Assembly: GCA_031255075.1 (NCBI GenBank)
Contig: JAIRTF010000287.1
Span: 1-18,755 of the forward strand
DNA: 18,755 nt
Origin: Bifidobacteriaceae bacterium
Lineage (GTDB): Bacteria > Actinomycetota > Actinomycetes > Actinomycetales > WQXJ01
Direction: 5' to 3'
Part shown: positions 8,047 to 14,856 of the stretch, one piece after another
Numbering within the stretch: position 1 is the first letter of the stretch
Layout of the letters: each line of letters starts with the position of its first letter
Translations under genes and position numbers: made by a program
The notes under the pieces: generated by a model
Database searches by the model: none
Told to the model about the DNA's origin: nothing
What the model saw: the letters and a program-made list of their open reading frames with translations, nothing else

Positions 8047-10454
8047 TGGACTGGCCAATGGTACGCGCTGGAGGGACGTTGGACGCGATTTCGTTGCGCG
8101 GGATCAAGGGTCGCGGCTTCCATGGGTTGTTGCCCGCCGAGGAACGCGACGGCCAAACTTTCAGCGCCGATGTGACGCTCTATTTGGATTTGCGTGATGC
8201 CGCGCGTGACGACTCTTTGGACCGCACCCAGGACTATTCGGTGGTGGCCCGCAAAGTCAAAGACATCCTTGAAGGTGAGCGGTGCGCGCTGCTGGAAACG
8301 TTGGCGGAGCGGATCGCCCAAGCTGCCCTTGATCACGGCGCCGTGCAGGCCGTGGACGTGATTGTCCACAAACCAGAAGCGCCTCTGGAGGTTCCCTTCG
8401 ATGACGTTTCGGTGGCTATCCGCCGCGACCGGGTGGGCCCCGGTGCGACCTTTGTGGCGCCTGATTCGGCCATCTTGGAGCAGGTCCGCCAATCGGAACG
8501 GCTGGTCGGTTTGGCCACGCCGTTACCCCCAGGTGAACTGATCGAGTTCTCCGGCGCCGGTGATGGCCTGGAATCCCTGATCGATTTTGCCCGGCGGGCC
8601 AGAGCGGCGGCAGATCACCCAGATCAGGACGCGGACAATGACGCGGCTGAGGATTCCGAAGAGGCGTCAGATGAAGCCGTCCGGGGCTCGGCCCAGGTGG
8701 ACATCAAAGACCTAGCCGAGGTCTCCGGCAAAGAAGACCGCCCGTTTGCGGCCATTTCCCGGCCCAAGAAGAAGGCCGCCAAGCCCCGCGGTGGCCACCA
8801 AGACGAAGCCGAAGGCCCCGAATCCAAGGCCGAGCCGGCGCCCAAGAGCCGGCGCGCCGGCGCTGATGAAACCGCCGCCCCAGTTGATCAAATCCCTGAC
8901 GCCCCAGTTGACGCGATAGTAGCCCTGGGGGCCAATCTAGGCGACGCCTTGGCAACCCTGCGTGCGGCCCTGGAAGATCTAAGAGCAGAACCAGGCATAG
9001 AGGTGGCGGCCGTTTCGCCGATGGCGCGGACGGCGCCGGTTGGCCGGACCGATCAGCCGGACTTCTTCAATGCTGTGGTCCACCTGCGCACCACGCTGTC
9101 CCCGCGGACGTTGTTGCACACCCTCCAAGGCATTGAGGAGAAGCATGGCCGGCGCCGCACCGGCGGCCGCTGGGCGCCGCGCACCTTGGACCTTGACCTG
9201 ATTGCCTATGAGACGCTGCTGGCGGATGAGGACGACCTGATCCTGCCGCATCCACTGGCTCACGAGCGGTCCTTTGTGCTGGTGCCTTGGTCCATGATGA
9301 CGCCGGGCGCGTTCCTGCCCGGTCTGGGTGGCGGCCCGGTAGCAGAATTGGCTGAGCGGGCTCCGGACCGCGGCTGTATCCGCTGGTTGGCGCCAGATTG
9401 GCACAACCCGCCGCCGCGGCGCCGGGCACCGGTACCAGGGCAGGCCGGATCATCCGGGGCCGCCCCGGCTTCCGGTAGTGGTGCCATCGCCAGCCGGCTG
9501 CCGTCGGGGCGTTTGCCGATTGTTGACGGGGTAGGCGTCCGGTCCGGTGCGCTGCCGGTGGCGTCAGCCGGATCCGGCGGGCTGCCGCTGATCCGAGATG
9601 TCAGCTTGGCGGCGGCCGCCCCAGATGTGCCCGTGCCGCTGCCGCCGGTTTCCGAACTGCCGGTTTTCCAGCCCGGTGTGACCTTGGCCGGAGCGCTTGA
9701 GCCGGTCGCCATCGACGCCGTTGGCGGCCTGGACGTTATCCCGCCGCTGTTGGGCGGTGAGGCCGGTGGACTGGACCAAACCAACCTGGGTATGGCTGAA
9801 GAGGCCGATGCCGCGTTGCCACCACCGTTGCCCGCCCCCCTGCCGGTGCCGGCCCGCGGGGCGCGGGGCGCTACGGGAGGCGCGGCGGCGGCATCGGCCG
9901 ATATACCGGTGGCGGCTGGAACCGCGCCACCGGCGGCCGCCTTGGACCAGACTCCTGATCAGGTGTTGGTCGGCGTGGAGGGAGCCGGCCAAGCGCCCGA
10001 AGCCCAACTGCCGGCCGAAGTGCCAGCCGGCGTGGAACCGGCCGAGGTGCCGGCGACCAGTTCTGGGCTACGCCAACCAGGTGTGCCGGACTTCTTTGCC
10101 CAGGCCCGCAAGGCCAACCGGGCCCGCAAGATGGTGGTTGTCGAATCCGGTTCATTTGCCGGCCAAGCCCCGGAAGGGGACTTCGATTTTGGTGTGGCCG
10201 AGCCGGTGTTTGAACCCAACTTGCAGCCGCCCCAGCCGGCGCAAGCCATGCCGATTCGCGAACCGTTCCAATCGCTGCCGCAAGGTTTCCCGATGAACCC
10301 CTTTGGCGACCCGGTGCTGGGAGATCTCGACATGGCCGGCCAAGGCGCCGCGACCGAGATGGTCACAGCCGTGGGTGCGGTGGAACCGGCCGATCCGCTT
10401 CAGGGCGAGCCCAGCCAAGGCGGCCTGGTCGCGGGTAACCCAAGCCTGGCATGA
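8046..10454 (+). CDS. FolB-FolK fusion: dihydroneopterin aldolase / HPPK with long linker and tail
   Basis: This bifunctional enzyme takes two consecutive folate steps: aldol cleavage of dihydroneopterin (FolB) and pyrophosphorylation of 6-hydroxymethyl-dihydropterin (FolK). Residues about 11-128 are FolB, with GFHGLLPAEERDGQTF (24-39), Tyr64 in TQDYSVVA, ETLAERIA (84-91) and Lys109 in VIVHKPEAP. Residues about 287-452 are HPPK, with IVALGANLGD (291-300), DQPDFFNAVV (336-345), RWAPRTLDLDLIAY (375-388; the two Asp at 382 and 384 bind magnesium) and LPHPLAHERSFVL (400-412). Residues about 130-286 are a charged, probably disordered linker. Residues about 453-802 are a Pro/Ala/Gly-rich tail of unknown role, with no membrane segment. 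GTG at 8046 overlaps the folP stop by one base and has AAGAGGGG 11 bases upstream; the in-frame ATG at 8058 is the alternative. There is no internal stop, so this is one uninterrupted frame. FolB/FolK fusions are known in actinobacteria; 802 residues is exceptional. Confidence 0.92.
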   Translation: MDWPMVRAGGTLDAISLRGIKGRGFHGLLPAEERDGQTFSADVTLYLDLRDAARDDSLDRTQDYSVVARKVKDILEGERCALLETLAERIAQAALDHGAVQAVDVIVHKPEAPLEVPFDDVSVAIRRDRVGPGATFVAPDSAILEQVRQSERLVGLATPLPPGELIEFSGAGDGLESLIDFARRARAAADHPDQDADNDAAEDSEEASDEAVRGSAQVDIKDLAEVSGKEDRPFAAISRPKKKAAKPRGGHQDEAEGPESKAEPAPKSRRAGADETAAPVDQIPDAPVDAIVALGANLGDALATLRAALEDLRAEPGIEVAAVSPMARTAPVGRTDQPDFFNAVVHLRTTLSPRTLLHTLQGIEEKHGRRRTGGRWAPRTLDLDLIAYETLLADEDDLILPHPLAHERSFVLVPWSMMTPGAFLPGLGGGPVAELAERAPDRGCIRWLAPDWHNPPPRRRAPVPGQAGSSGAAPASGSGAIASRLPSGRLPIVDGVGVRSGALPVASAGSGGLPLIRDVSLAAAAPDVPVPLPPVSELPVFQPGVTLAGALEPVAIDAVGGLDVIPPLLGGEAGGLDQTNLGMAEEADAALPPPLPAPLPVPARGARGATGGAAAASADIPVAAGTAPPAAALDQTPDQVLVGVEGAGQAPEAQLPAEVPAGVEPAEVPATSSGLRQPGVPDFFAQARKANRARKMVVVESGSFAGQAPEGDFDFGVAEPVFEPNLQPPQPAQAMPIREPFQSLPQGFPMNPFGDPVLGDLDMAGQGAATEMVTAVGAVEPADPLQGEPSQGGLVAGNPSLA

Positions 10455-10942
10455 ACCTGACCCGGCTACGCACCATAGCCGCGGTGGCGGCAGCCAGCGT
10501 TGTAGTCAGCTGGGTGCTGGTAGACCTGGGCAAACAGTTCGTGTTCAAGTACCTGGCCGTGCCGTGGAGCGTGACCGGGGTGATAGTGATTGTCTCCGGT
10601 GTCATCTTGGTGGTGGCCTGGCCCATCCGCCAATACACCCGCGGCAAACGGCGCCAGGTGGACCCGTTGCGGGCGGCCAGCATTCTGGCCCTGGCCAAGG
10701 CCTGCACCCTGGCCGGCGCGGCCCTGACCGGCCTCTACCTGGCCATCGCCCTGGAAGCCACCGGCGCGCTGCATTCACCGCTGGCCTGGTCGCGTCTTTG
10801 GCAAGCGGTGGCGGCCACGGTAGCCGCAGTCATCTTGACGGTGGCCGGCCGGGTGGCCGAATGGTTCTGCCGGCTACCGCCGGAGGAACCGAAAGCCGAC
10901 CAACCCAAACCGGATGAGGCCACCGGGTCGGCTCCGGCCTGA
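10451..10942 (+). CDS. DUF3180 family four-helix membrane protein
   Basis: This is a 163-residue integral membrane protein with four predicted helices at about residues 7-26, 38-58, 74-101 and 114-140 and a Pro/Lys/Asp-rich cytosolic-looking C-terminus. The segment QVDPLRAASILALAKACTLA (69-88), a basic loop followed by a conserved Leu-Ala-Lys-Ala helix, is typical of DUF3180. The family has no assigned biochemical role. It sits directly downstream of folK in many actinobacteria, including mycobacteria, which suggests a link to folate metabolism or simply operon hitch-hiking. The ATG overlaps the folB-folK stop (ATGA), so its translation depends on ribosomes finishing the long tail of the upstream protein. 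A transporter or accessory role for pterins would be speculation. Confidence 0.87.
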   Translation: MNLTRLRTIAAVAAASVVVSWVLVDLGKQFVFKYLAVPWSVTGVIVIVSGVILVVAWPIRQYTRGKRRQVDPLRAASILALAKACTLAGAALTGLYLAIALEATGALHSPLAWSRLWQAVAATVAAVILTVAGRVAEWFCRLPPEEPKADQPKPDEATGSAPA

Positions 10943-11032
10943 GCTTGGTTCCGGTCCGGGGCGCCCTGGAGGGCGGCCGCCGGCACCGCAAATGGTGAAA
11001 TTGGCGATTGCCGGTCTGATTGAATACCCGGT

Positions 11033-11959
11033 ATGGATTTGGACGCGCTGCCATTTGGGGTGATCGGATTTGGACGAGTCGGCGCGGCCATTGCCGGTGC
11101 TTTGCACGGCTTGGGGCATCCCAACGCTGGGGTGACCGCCAGATCAGATGCCGGCCGTGAACATGCCGACGCGGTCTTGCCGGGTGTGGCCATCCGCAGT
11201 CCGGAAGAAGTGGCGGACCGGGCCGGCTTGGTTTTCCTGACCGTGCCGGATTCCCAAATCCTGCCGCTGGCCCAGCAACTGGCCGGCCACTGGCGGGCGG
11301 GCCAGATTTTGGTTCACACCTCCGGCGCCCAGGGCTTGGCCGCTTTGGAGCCGGCCGCTGCCGCCGGTGCCCTGACCTTGGCCATCCACCCGGCCATGAC
11401 CTTCACTGGCACTTCGCTGGATGTTGGCCGGATGCGTGGCGCCCACTTCGGTGTGGAAGCTCCACCTGGGCTGGCGCCGTTGGCTGATGCGCTGGTCATG
11501 AGCTTGGGCGGGACGCCCTTCCGGTTGCCATCTGAGGTCCGGCCGATCTATCACGCGGCTCTCAGCCACGCCGCCAACCACCTGGTCACCCTGATAGCCC
11601 AAGCCCTAGACGTGTTGGCCTGGGCGGGCGTGGACCAACCTGGCGAAGTGTTGACGCCGCTGGTGACGGAGGCGCTTGGCGGCGCCCTAGCCAACGGCAT
11701 GGGCGCTCTGACCGGCCCGGCGGCCAGGGGCGATGCCGCGACCTTGGGTCTCCACCGAACGGCTTGGGCTGAGTACGCCGCCGCTCACGGCGCGCTGGTC
11801 GATCCGGGTGTCGTTTTGGACCAGGCGGCCGCCGTGGCCTTGGATGCTGTCAACAGCTACCGGGCCTTGGCCCGGGCTACCATCCGCCAGGCTGCTGCCA
11901 GGGGAATGATCACCGCCGAACAGGCGGCCAGCGGCGAAGCCCAGGTTGGTGGTGAGTGA
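11033..11959 (+). CDS. Rossmann-fold/DUF2520 oxidoreductase-like protein beside panC
   Basis: This is a 308-residue soluble protein. Residues 9-17 (GVIGFGRVG) are a GxGxxG nucleotide-binding loop. FLTVPDSQI, LVHTSGAQG and LAIHPAMTFTG follow the pattern of Rossmann-like plus DUF2520 proteins, which resemble NADP-dependent beta-hydroxyacid or ketopantoate reductases. The C-terminal helical half (about 165-300) is the DUF2520 region. In mycobacteria an orthologue-like gene precedes panC, and here the panC ATG follows the stop after 3 bases, so the two are cotranscribed. A ketopantoate reductase role (PanE substitute) is an inference from fold and context. The 90-base gap upstream contains a short GC-rich inverted repeat and a weak -10-like TTGAAT at 11020-11025, 7 bases before the ATG, suggesting a new transcription unit. 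No clear ribosome binding site is present. Confidence 0.85.
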   Translation: MDLDALPFGVIGFGRVGAAIAGALHGLGHPNAGVTARSDAGREHADAVLPGVAIRSPEEVADRAGLVFLTVPDSQILPLAQQLAGHWRAGQILVHTSGAQGLAALEPAAAAGALTLAIHPAMTFTGTSLDVGRMRGAHFGVEAPPGLAPLADALVMSLGGTPFRLPSEVRPIYHAALSHAANHLVTLIAQALDVLAWAGVDQPGEVLTPLVTEALGGALANGMGALTGPAARGDAATLGLHRTAWAEYAAAHGALVDPGVVLDQAAAVALDAVNSYRALARATIRQAAARGMITAEQAASGEAQVGGE

Positions 11960-11962
11960 GAC

Positions 11963-12829
11963 ATGAGCGGAATTGGTGGCGAACGGCCGGCGGTGGTGAG
12001 CGATCAGGCGGCTTTGGCCGGAGCTCTGGCGCCCGGGGATCACACTGTGGTGATGACCATGGGAGCGCTTCATCAAGGCCACTTGGACCTGGTTGAGGCC
12101 GGCCGCCGGCTGGGCGGCCAGTTGGTGGTGACCATCTTTGTCAACCCGCTCCAGTTCGGTGCCGGGGAAGACTACGAGGTGTACCCCAGAACCTTGGCAG
12201 CGGATTTGGACGCCTTGACCGGCCGCGGCGTGGACCTGGTCTACGCGCCCAGCGCCGGTGACATGTATCCGGCGGGCGAACCGTTGGTCCGCCTGCAGGC
12301 CGGGCCGATTGGCCACCGTTTTGAAGGAGCAGCCCGGCCGGGGCATTTCGACGGCATGTTGACAGTGGTGGCGAAACTGGCGCTGCGAACCCGGGCCAAG
12401 TGGGCGGTGTTCGGCCAGAAAGACGCCCAACAGTTGGCCTTGATCCGCCAGATGAACCAGGATCTGGATTTGGGATTGGAACTGGTAGCAGTGCCTACCC
12501 GGCGTGAGGCGGACGGCCTGGCGCTGTCCAGCCGTAACCGCTATTTGACCGCCGCTGAACGGACCGTTGCCCTGGAGTTGCCGCAGGCATTGATGGCTGG
12601 CAAGGCGGCCGCCGAAGCCGGTGCTACTGCCGGTGAGGTCCGCCGTCTGGCCAGACAACGGCTGGCCCAGACTTCCAGCTTGGAGCTTCCGGATTATCTG
12701 GAACTGGTGGACAGTGTCACATTTGAGCCGCTACCCGAAGACCACCGTGGGCCAGGGCTGCTGATTGGTGCCCTGCGGGTGGGGCAAACCCGGCTGATTG
12801 ACAACCAAGCAGTGATCTTGGCTGGCTGA
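11963..12829 (+). CDS. panC: Pantoate--beta-alanine ligase (pantothenate synthetase)
   Basis: PanC joins pantoate to beta-alanine using ATP to give pantothenate, AMP and pyrophosphate. The HxGH-type nucleotide-binding signature MGALHQGHL is at 33-41, the pantoate-site segment FVNPLQFG at 59-66 and GQKDAQQL at 151-158, where many homologues read GxKDxQQ. The KMSKS-equivalent loop LSSRNRYL is at 188-195. Length (288) is normal. ATG at 11963 lies 3 bases after the DUF2520 stop, with GGTGAG just upstream. panD and coaX, which follow panC in mycobacteria, are absent: the next gene is lysS only 27 bases on, apparently with its own promoter. The cell must obtain beta-alanine from elsewhere in its genome or from outside. 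Confidence 0.96.
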   Translation: MSGIGGERPAVVSDQAALAGALAPGDHTVVMTMGALHQGHLDLVEAGRRLGGQLVVTIFVNPLQFGAGEDYEVYPRTLAADLDALTGRGVDLVYAPSAGDMYPAGEPLVRLQAGPIGHRFEGAARPGHFDGMLTVVAKLALRTRAKWAVFGQKDAQQLALIRQMNQDLDLGLELVAVPTRREADGLALSSRNRYLTAAERTVALELPQALMAGKAAAEAGATAGEVRRLARQRLAQTSSLELPDYLELVDSVTFEPLPEDHRGPGLLIGALRVGQTRLIDNQAVILAG

Positions 12830-12843
12830 GCCGCCGGCCCAGG

Positions 12844-12849
12844 TAGCCT
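12844..12849 (+). promoter_or_regulatory. -10 element (TAGCCT) of a leaderless lysS promoter
   Basis: TAGCCT matches TAnnnT and ends 7 bases before the GTG at 12857, so transcription would begin at or next to the start codon. It lies in the short panC-lysS gap. This geometry excludes the upstream TTG at 12851, which would be only 1 base from the -10 element. No convincing -35 box is seen. Confidence 0.5.
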
Positions 12850-12856
12850 GTTGGAC

Positions 12857-14368
12857 GTGAATTCTCCGAGTCCCGAGCCAAACACCGCCCAACCACAGCT
12901 TTCCGAACAGGCGCAGGTGCGGCGGGCAAAGCGCGCGGCGATGCTCCAACGGGGCGTTCCGGCATATCCGGTTGAGGTGCCCCTGACCACCACTATTGCC
13001 GAGGTCCGGGCCCAATTCGGTGATCTGGACGCCGGTGCCGAAACCGATCAGATGGTCGGCCTGGCCGGGCGGGTGGTGTTCATTCGCAACACCGGCAAAC
13101 TGTGTTTCGCCACCCTCCAAAGTGGGGCCGGCGCCCGGCTTCAGGCCATGATCTCTTTGGCTGAGGTTGGCCAAGAATCACTGGACCTCTTCAAAGCCGA
13201 GGTTGACCTGGGGGATCACCTGTTTGTTCACGGCCGGGTGATCGCCTCCAAGCGCGGTGAACTGTCCGTCTTGGTTGACCGCTGGCAGATCGCCTCAAAG
13301 GCGCTCAGGCCACTGCCGGTTCTCCATTCAGACTTGGCGGATGAGACCCGCGTGCGTGACCGCCCGGCTGATCTGATTGTCCGCGAAGCCTCCCGCCAAA
13401 CGGCTCTGACCAGGGCTTTAGTGGTCCGCTCACTCCGCACCACCCTAGATGACCTGGGGTTTGTGGAAGTCGAGACACCAATCTTGCAAACCCTCCACGG
13501 CGGCGCCGCGGCCCGGCCGTTCACCACCCACATGAACGCCTTCGACACAGAGCTGTACATGCGGATCGCGCCGGAGTTGTTCCTCAAACGAGCGGTGGTG
13601 GGCGGAATCGAGAAGGTCTTCGAGTTGGGGCGGATCTTCCGCAACGAAGGGGTTGATTCATCGCACGCGCCGGAGTTCACCTCTTTGGAGATTTACCAGG
13701 CTTACGGCGACTACAACACCATGGCTGAACTGACCGAGTTGATGGTCCGCAACGCCGCCTTGGCGGCGGCCGGCTCCACCACGGTGAAGCTGGCCAGCGG
13801 CGAGAGCTATGACTTCGGGGCGCCTTGGGCGCGGATTAACTTGTACGGTTCGCTCAGCCAGGCCCTTGGCCAAGAGGTGACACCCCAAACTTCGGCGGCG
13901 GACTTGACGCAGATCGCTGATCGGTTGAACGTGGCGGTACCGCAGCCCGCTTCCCACGGCAAGCTGGTCGAAACGCTGTTTGAGGAGTTGGTCTCCCAAG
14001 ATCTCTACGAGCCCACCTTTGTGCTTGACTTCCCGGTTGAGACTTCCCCGCTGACCAGGGATCACAGGCAAGTTGAGGGGGTCGTTGAGAAATGGGACCT
14101 GTACGTCCGGGGCACCGAGTTGGCCACCGCCTATTCAGAGTTGGTGGACCCGGTGGTTCAGCGTGAACGTTTCGAAGCCCAGGCCAAGGCCGCCCGGGCC
14201 GGGGATCAAGAGGCCATGGCCCTAGATGAGGATTTCCTGGCTGCCATGGAGTACGGCATGCCACCCTCCGGCGGAATGGGCATGGGGGTTGACCGCCTGC
14301 TTATGGCGATCACCGGCTTGGGCATCCGGGATACCATTTTGTTCCCTTTGGTGAAACCGCAGATGTAG
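12857..14368 (+). CDS. lysS: Lysyl-tRNA synthetase (class II)
   Basis: This enzyme charges tRNA-Lys with lysine. An N-terminal OB-fold anticodon-binding domain spans about residues 64-150. In the class II catalytic core, motif 2 contains FRNEG (261-265) followed by HAPEFTSLEIYQAY, and motif 3 is GMGMGVDRLLM (473-483). The C-terminal RDTILFPLVKP is the usual LysRS ending. Length is 503 residues from the GTG at 12857. TTG at 12851 would add two residues, but the TAGCCT -10 element at 12844-12849 makes a leaderless GTG start more likely. The segment RVRDRPADLIV differs from the common RxRYxDLI pattern before the catalytic domain, a small oddity with unknown effect. The first roughly 20 residues are a Pro/Gln-rich leader. 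The downstream gap leads to lsr2, as in mycobacteria. Confidence 0.95.
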   Translation: MNSPSPEPNTAQPQLSEQAQVRRAKRAAMLQRGVPAYPVEVPLTTTIAEVRAQFGDLDAGAETDQMVGLAGRVVFIRNTGKLCFATLQSGAGARLQAMISLAEVGQESLDLFKAEVDLGDHLFVHGRVIASKRGELSVLVDRWQIASKALRPLPVLHSDLADETRVRDRPADLIVREASRQTALTRALVVRSLRTTLDDLGFVEVETPILQTLHGGAAARPFTTHMNAFDTELYMRIAPELFLKRAVVGGIEKVFELGRIFRNEGVDSSHAPEFTSLEIYQAYGDYNTMAELTELMVRNAALAAAGSTTVKLASGESYDFGAPWARINLYGSLSQALGQEVTPQTSAADLTQIADRLNVAVPQPASHGKLVETLFEELVSQDLYEPTFVLDFPVETSPLTRDHRQVEGVVEKWDLYVRGTELATAYSELVDPVVQRERFEAQAKAARAGDQEAMALDEDFLAAMEYGMPPSGGMGMGVDRLLMAITGLGIRDTILFPLVKPQM

Positions 14369-14404
14369 GGAGCCCCTATAAACGTTCTTTGCTCTGGCCT
14401 GGTT

Positions 14405-14464
14405 GTCATCCCATGAACCGATGACCAGCGCTTGGGACGCACGCGTTATGCTTTTCATGTCATC
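14405..14464 (+). promoter_or_regulatory. Candidate lsr2 control region: GTCATC repeats and -10-like TATGCT
   Basis: The 151-base lysS-lsr2 gap holds GTCATC (14405-14410) paired with inverted GATGAC (14420-14425), and a third GTCATC at 14459-14464. TATGCT at 14447-14452 fits TAnnnT and would give a leader of about 60 bases. No good -35 lies at 16-18 bases. The region is visibly richer in A and T than the flanking genes, as expected of a promoter. Confidence 0.3.
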
Positions 14465-14471
14465 AAGGCAA

Positions 14472-14489
14472 GCGGCGCAGCTAAGCCGC
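14472..14489 (+). other. Short hairpin in the lsr2 5' leader
   Basis: GCGGC (14472-14476) and GCCGC (14485-14489) can pair around an 8-base loop, 19 bases before the AGGAG ribosome binding site (14509-14513). The stem is only 5 bp, so a regulatory role is uncertain. Confidence 0.25.
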
Positions 14490-14519
14490 GCCCAACCATT
14501 TCGAGAATAGGAGATTGTG

Positions 14520-14840
14520 ATGGCACAACATGTTCAGGTGCTGTTGGTTGACGATCTTGACGGATCAACCGCTGAAGAGACCGTGACCTTTGGACTTGAC
14601 GGGGTCACGTATGAAATTGATTTGTCGGGGGACCACGCAGAAGAGCTTCGGCAGGGACTAGCCAATTGGCTGGCGGTAGCACGCCGTCAAACCGCCAGGC
14701 AGACCAAGCCGCGGGTGCGCAAGCCCGTCGACAAGGAAACGGCCAAGATCCGCGCCTGGGCGCGGGAGCAGGGCTACGACGTATCAGATCGCGGTAGAGT
14801 ACCCGCATCTATCCGCGAGGCGTATCACGCCGCCAAGTAA
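14520..14840 (+). CDS. lsr2: Lsr2 nucleoid-associated protein (H-NS-like)
   Basis: Lsr2 binds AT-rich DNA, bridges it and silences horizontally acquired genes in actinobacteria. The N-terminal dimerisation domain is recognisable from QVLLVDDLDG and ETVTFGLDGVTYEIDLS (about 5-38). The C-terminal DNA-binding domain has IRAWAREQGYDVSDRGRVPA (about 79-98), whose RGR triplet enters the minor groove like an AT-hook. Length is 106 residues, close to the family norm. ATG at 14520 is preceded by AGGAG at 14509-14513 with 6-base spacing; the GTG at 14517 would leave only 3 bases and is rejected. It is expressed from its own upstream region and followed closely by gpmA (16-base gap), so the two may be cotranscribed. 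The codon choice in both genes looks tuned for high expression. Confidence 0.97.
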   Translation: MAQHVQVLLVDDLDGSTAEETVTFGLDGVTYEIDLSGDHAEELRQGLANWLAVARRQTARQTKPRVRKPVDKETAKIRAWAREQGYDVSDRGRVPASIREAYHAAK

Positions 14841-14856
14841 GTGAGGCGCGTCCTTC

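Noticed and set aside
10962..10975. Inverted repeat CGCCCT-GG-AGGGCG after the DUF3180 gene as a terminator
   Set aside because: The loop is too tight, the stem is short and no T-run follows; it may be chance in GC-rich DNA.
11687..12658. Long antisense open frame (323 codons) opposite the DUF2520 and panC genes
   Set aside because: It spans two clear genes on the other strand, has no family motif and fits the shadow-frame pattern of high-GC DNA.
14377..14382. TATAAA after lysS as a -10 element
   Set aside because: No -35 element at proper spacing, and it would give a leader of about 130 bases; TATGCT nearer to lsr2 is no worse a candidate.
14517..14519. GTG immediately before the lsr2 ATG
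   Set aside because: Only 3 bases from AGGAG, whereas ATG 14520 has 6-base spacing and matches the conserved Lsr2 N-terminus.
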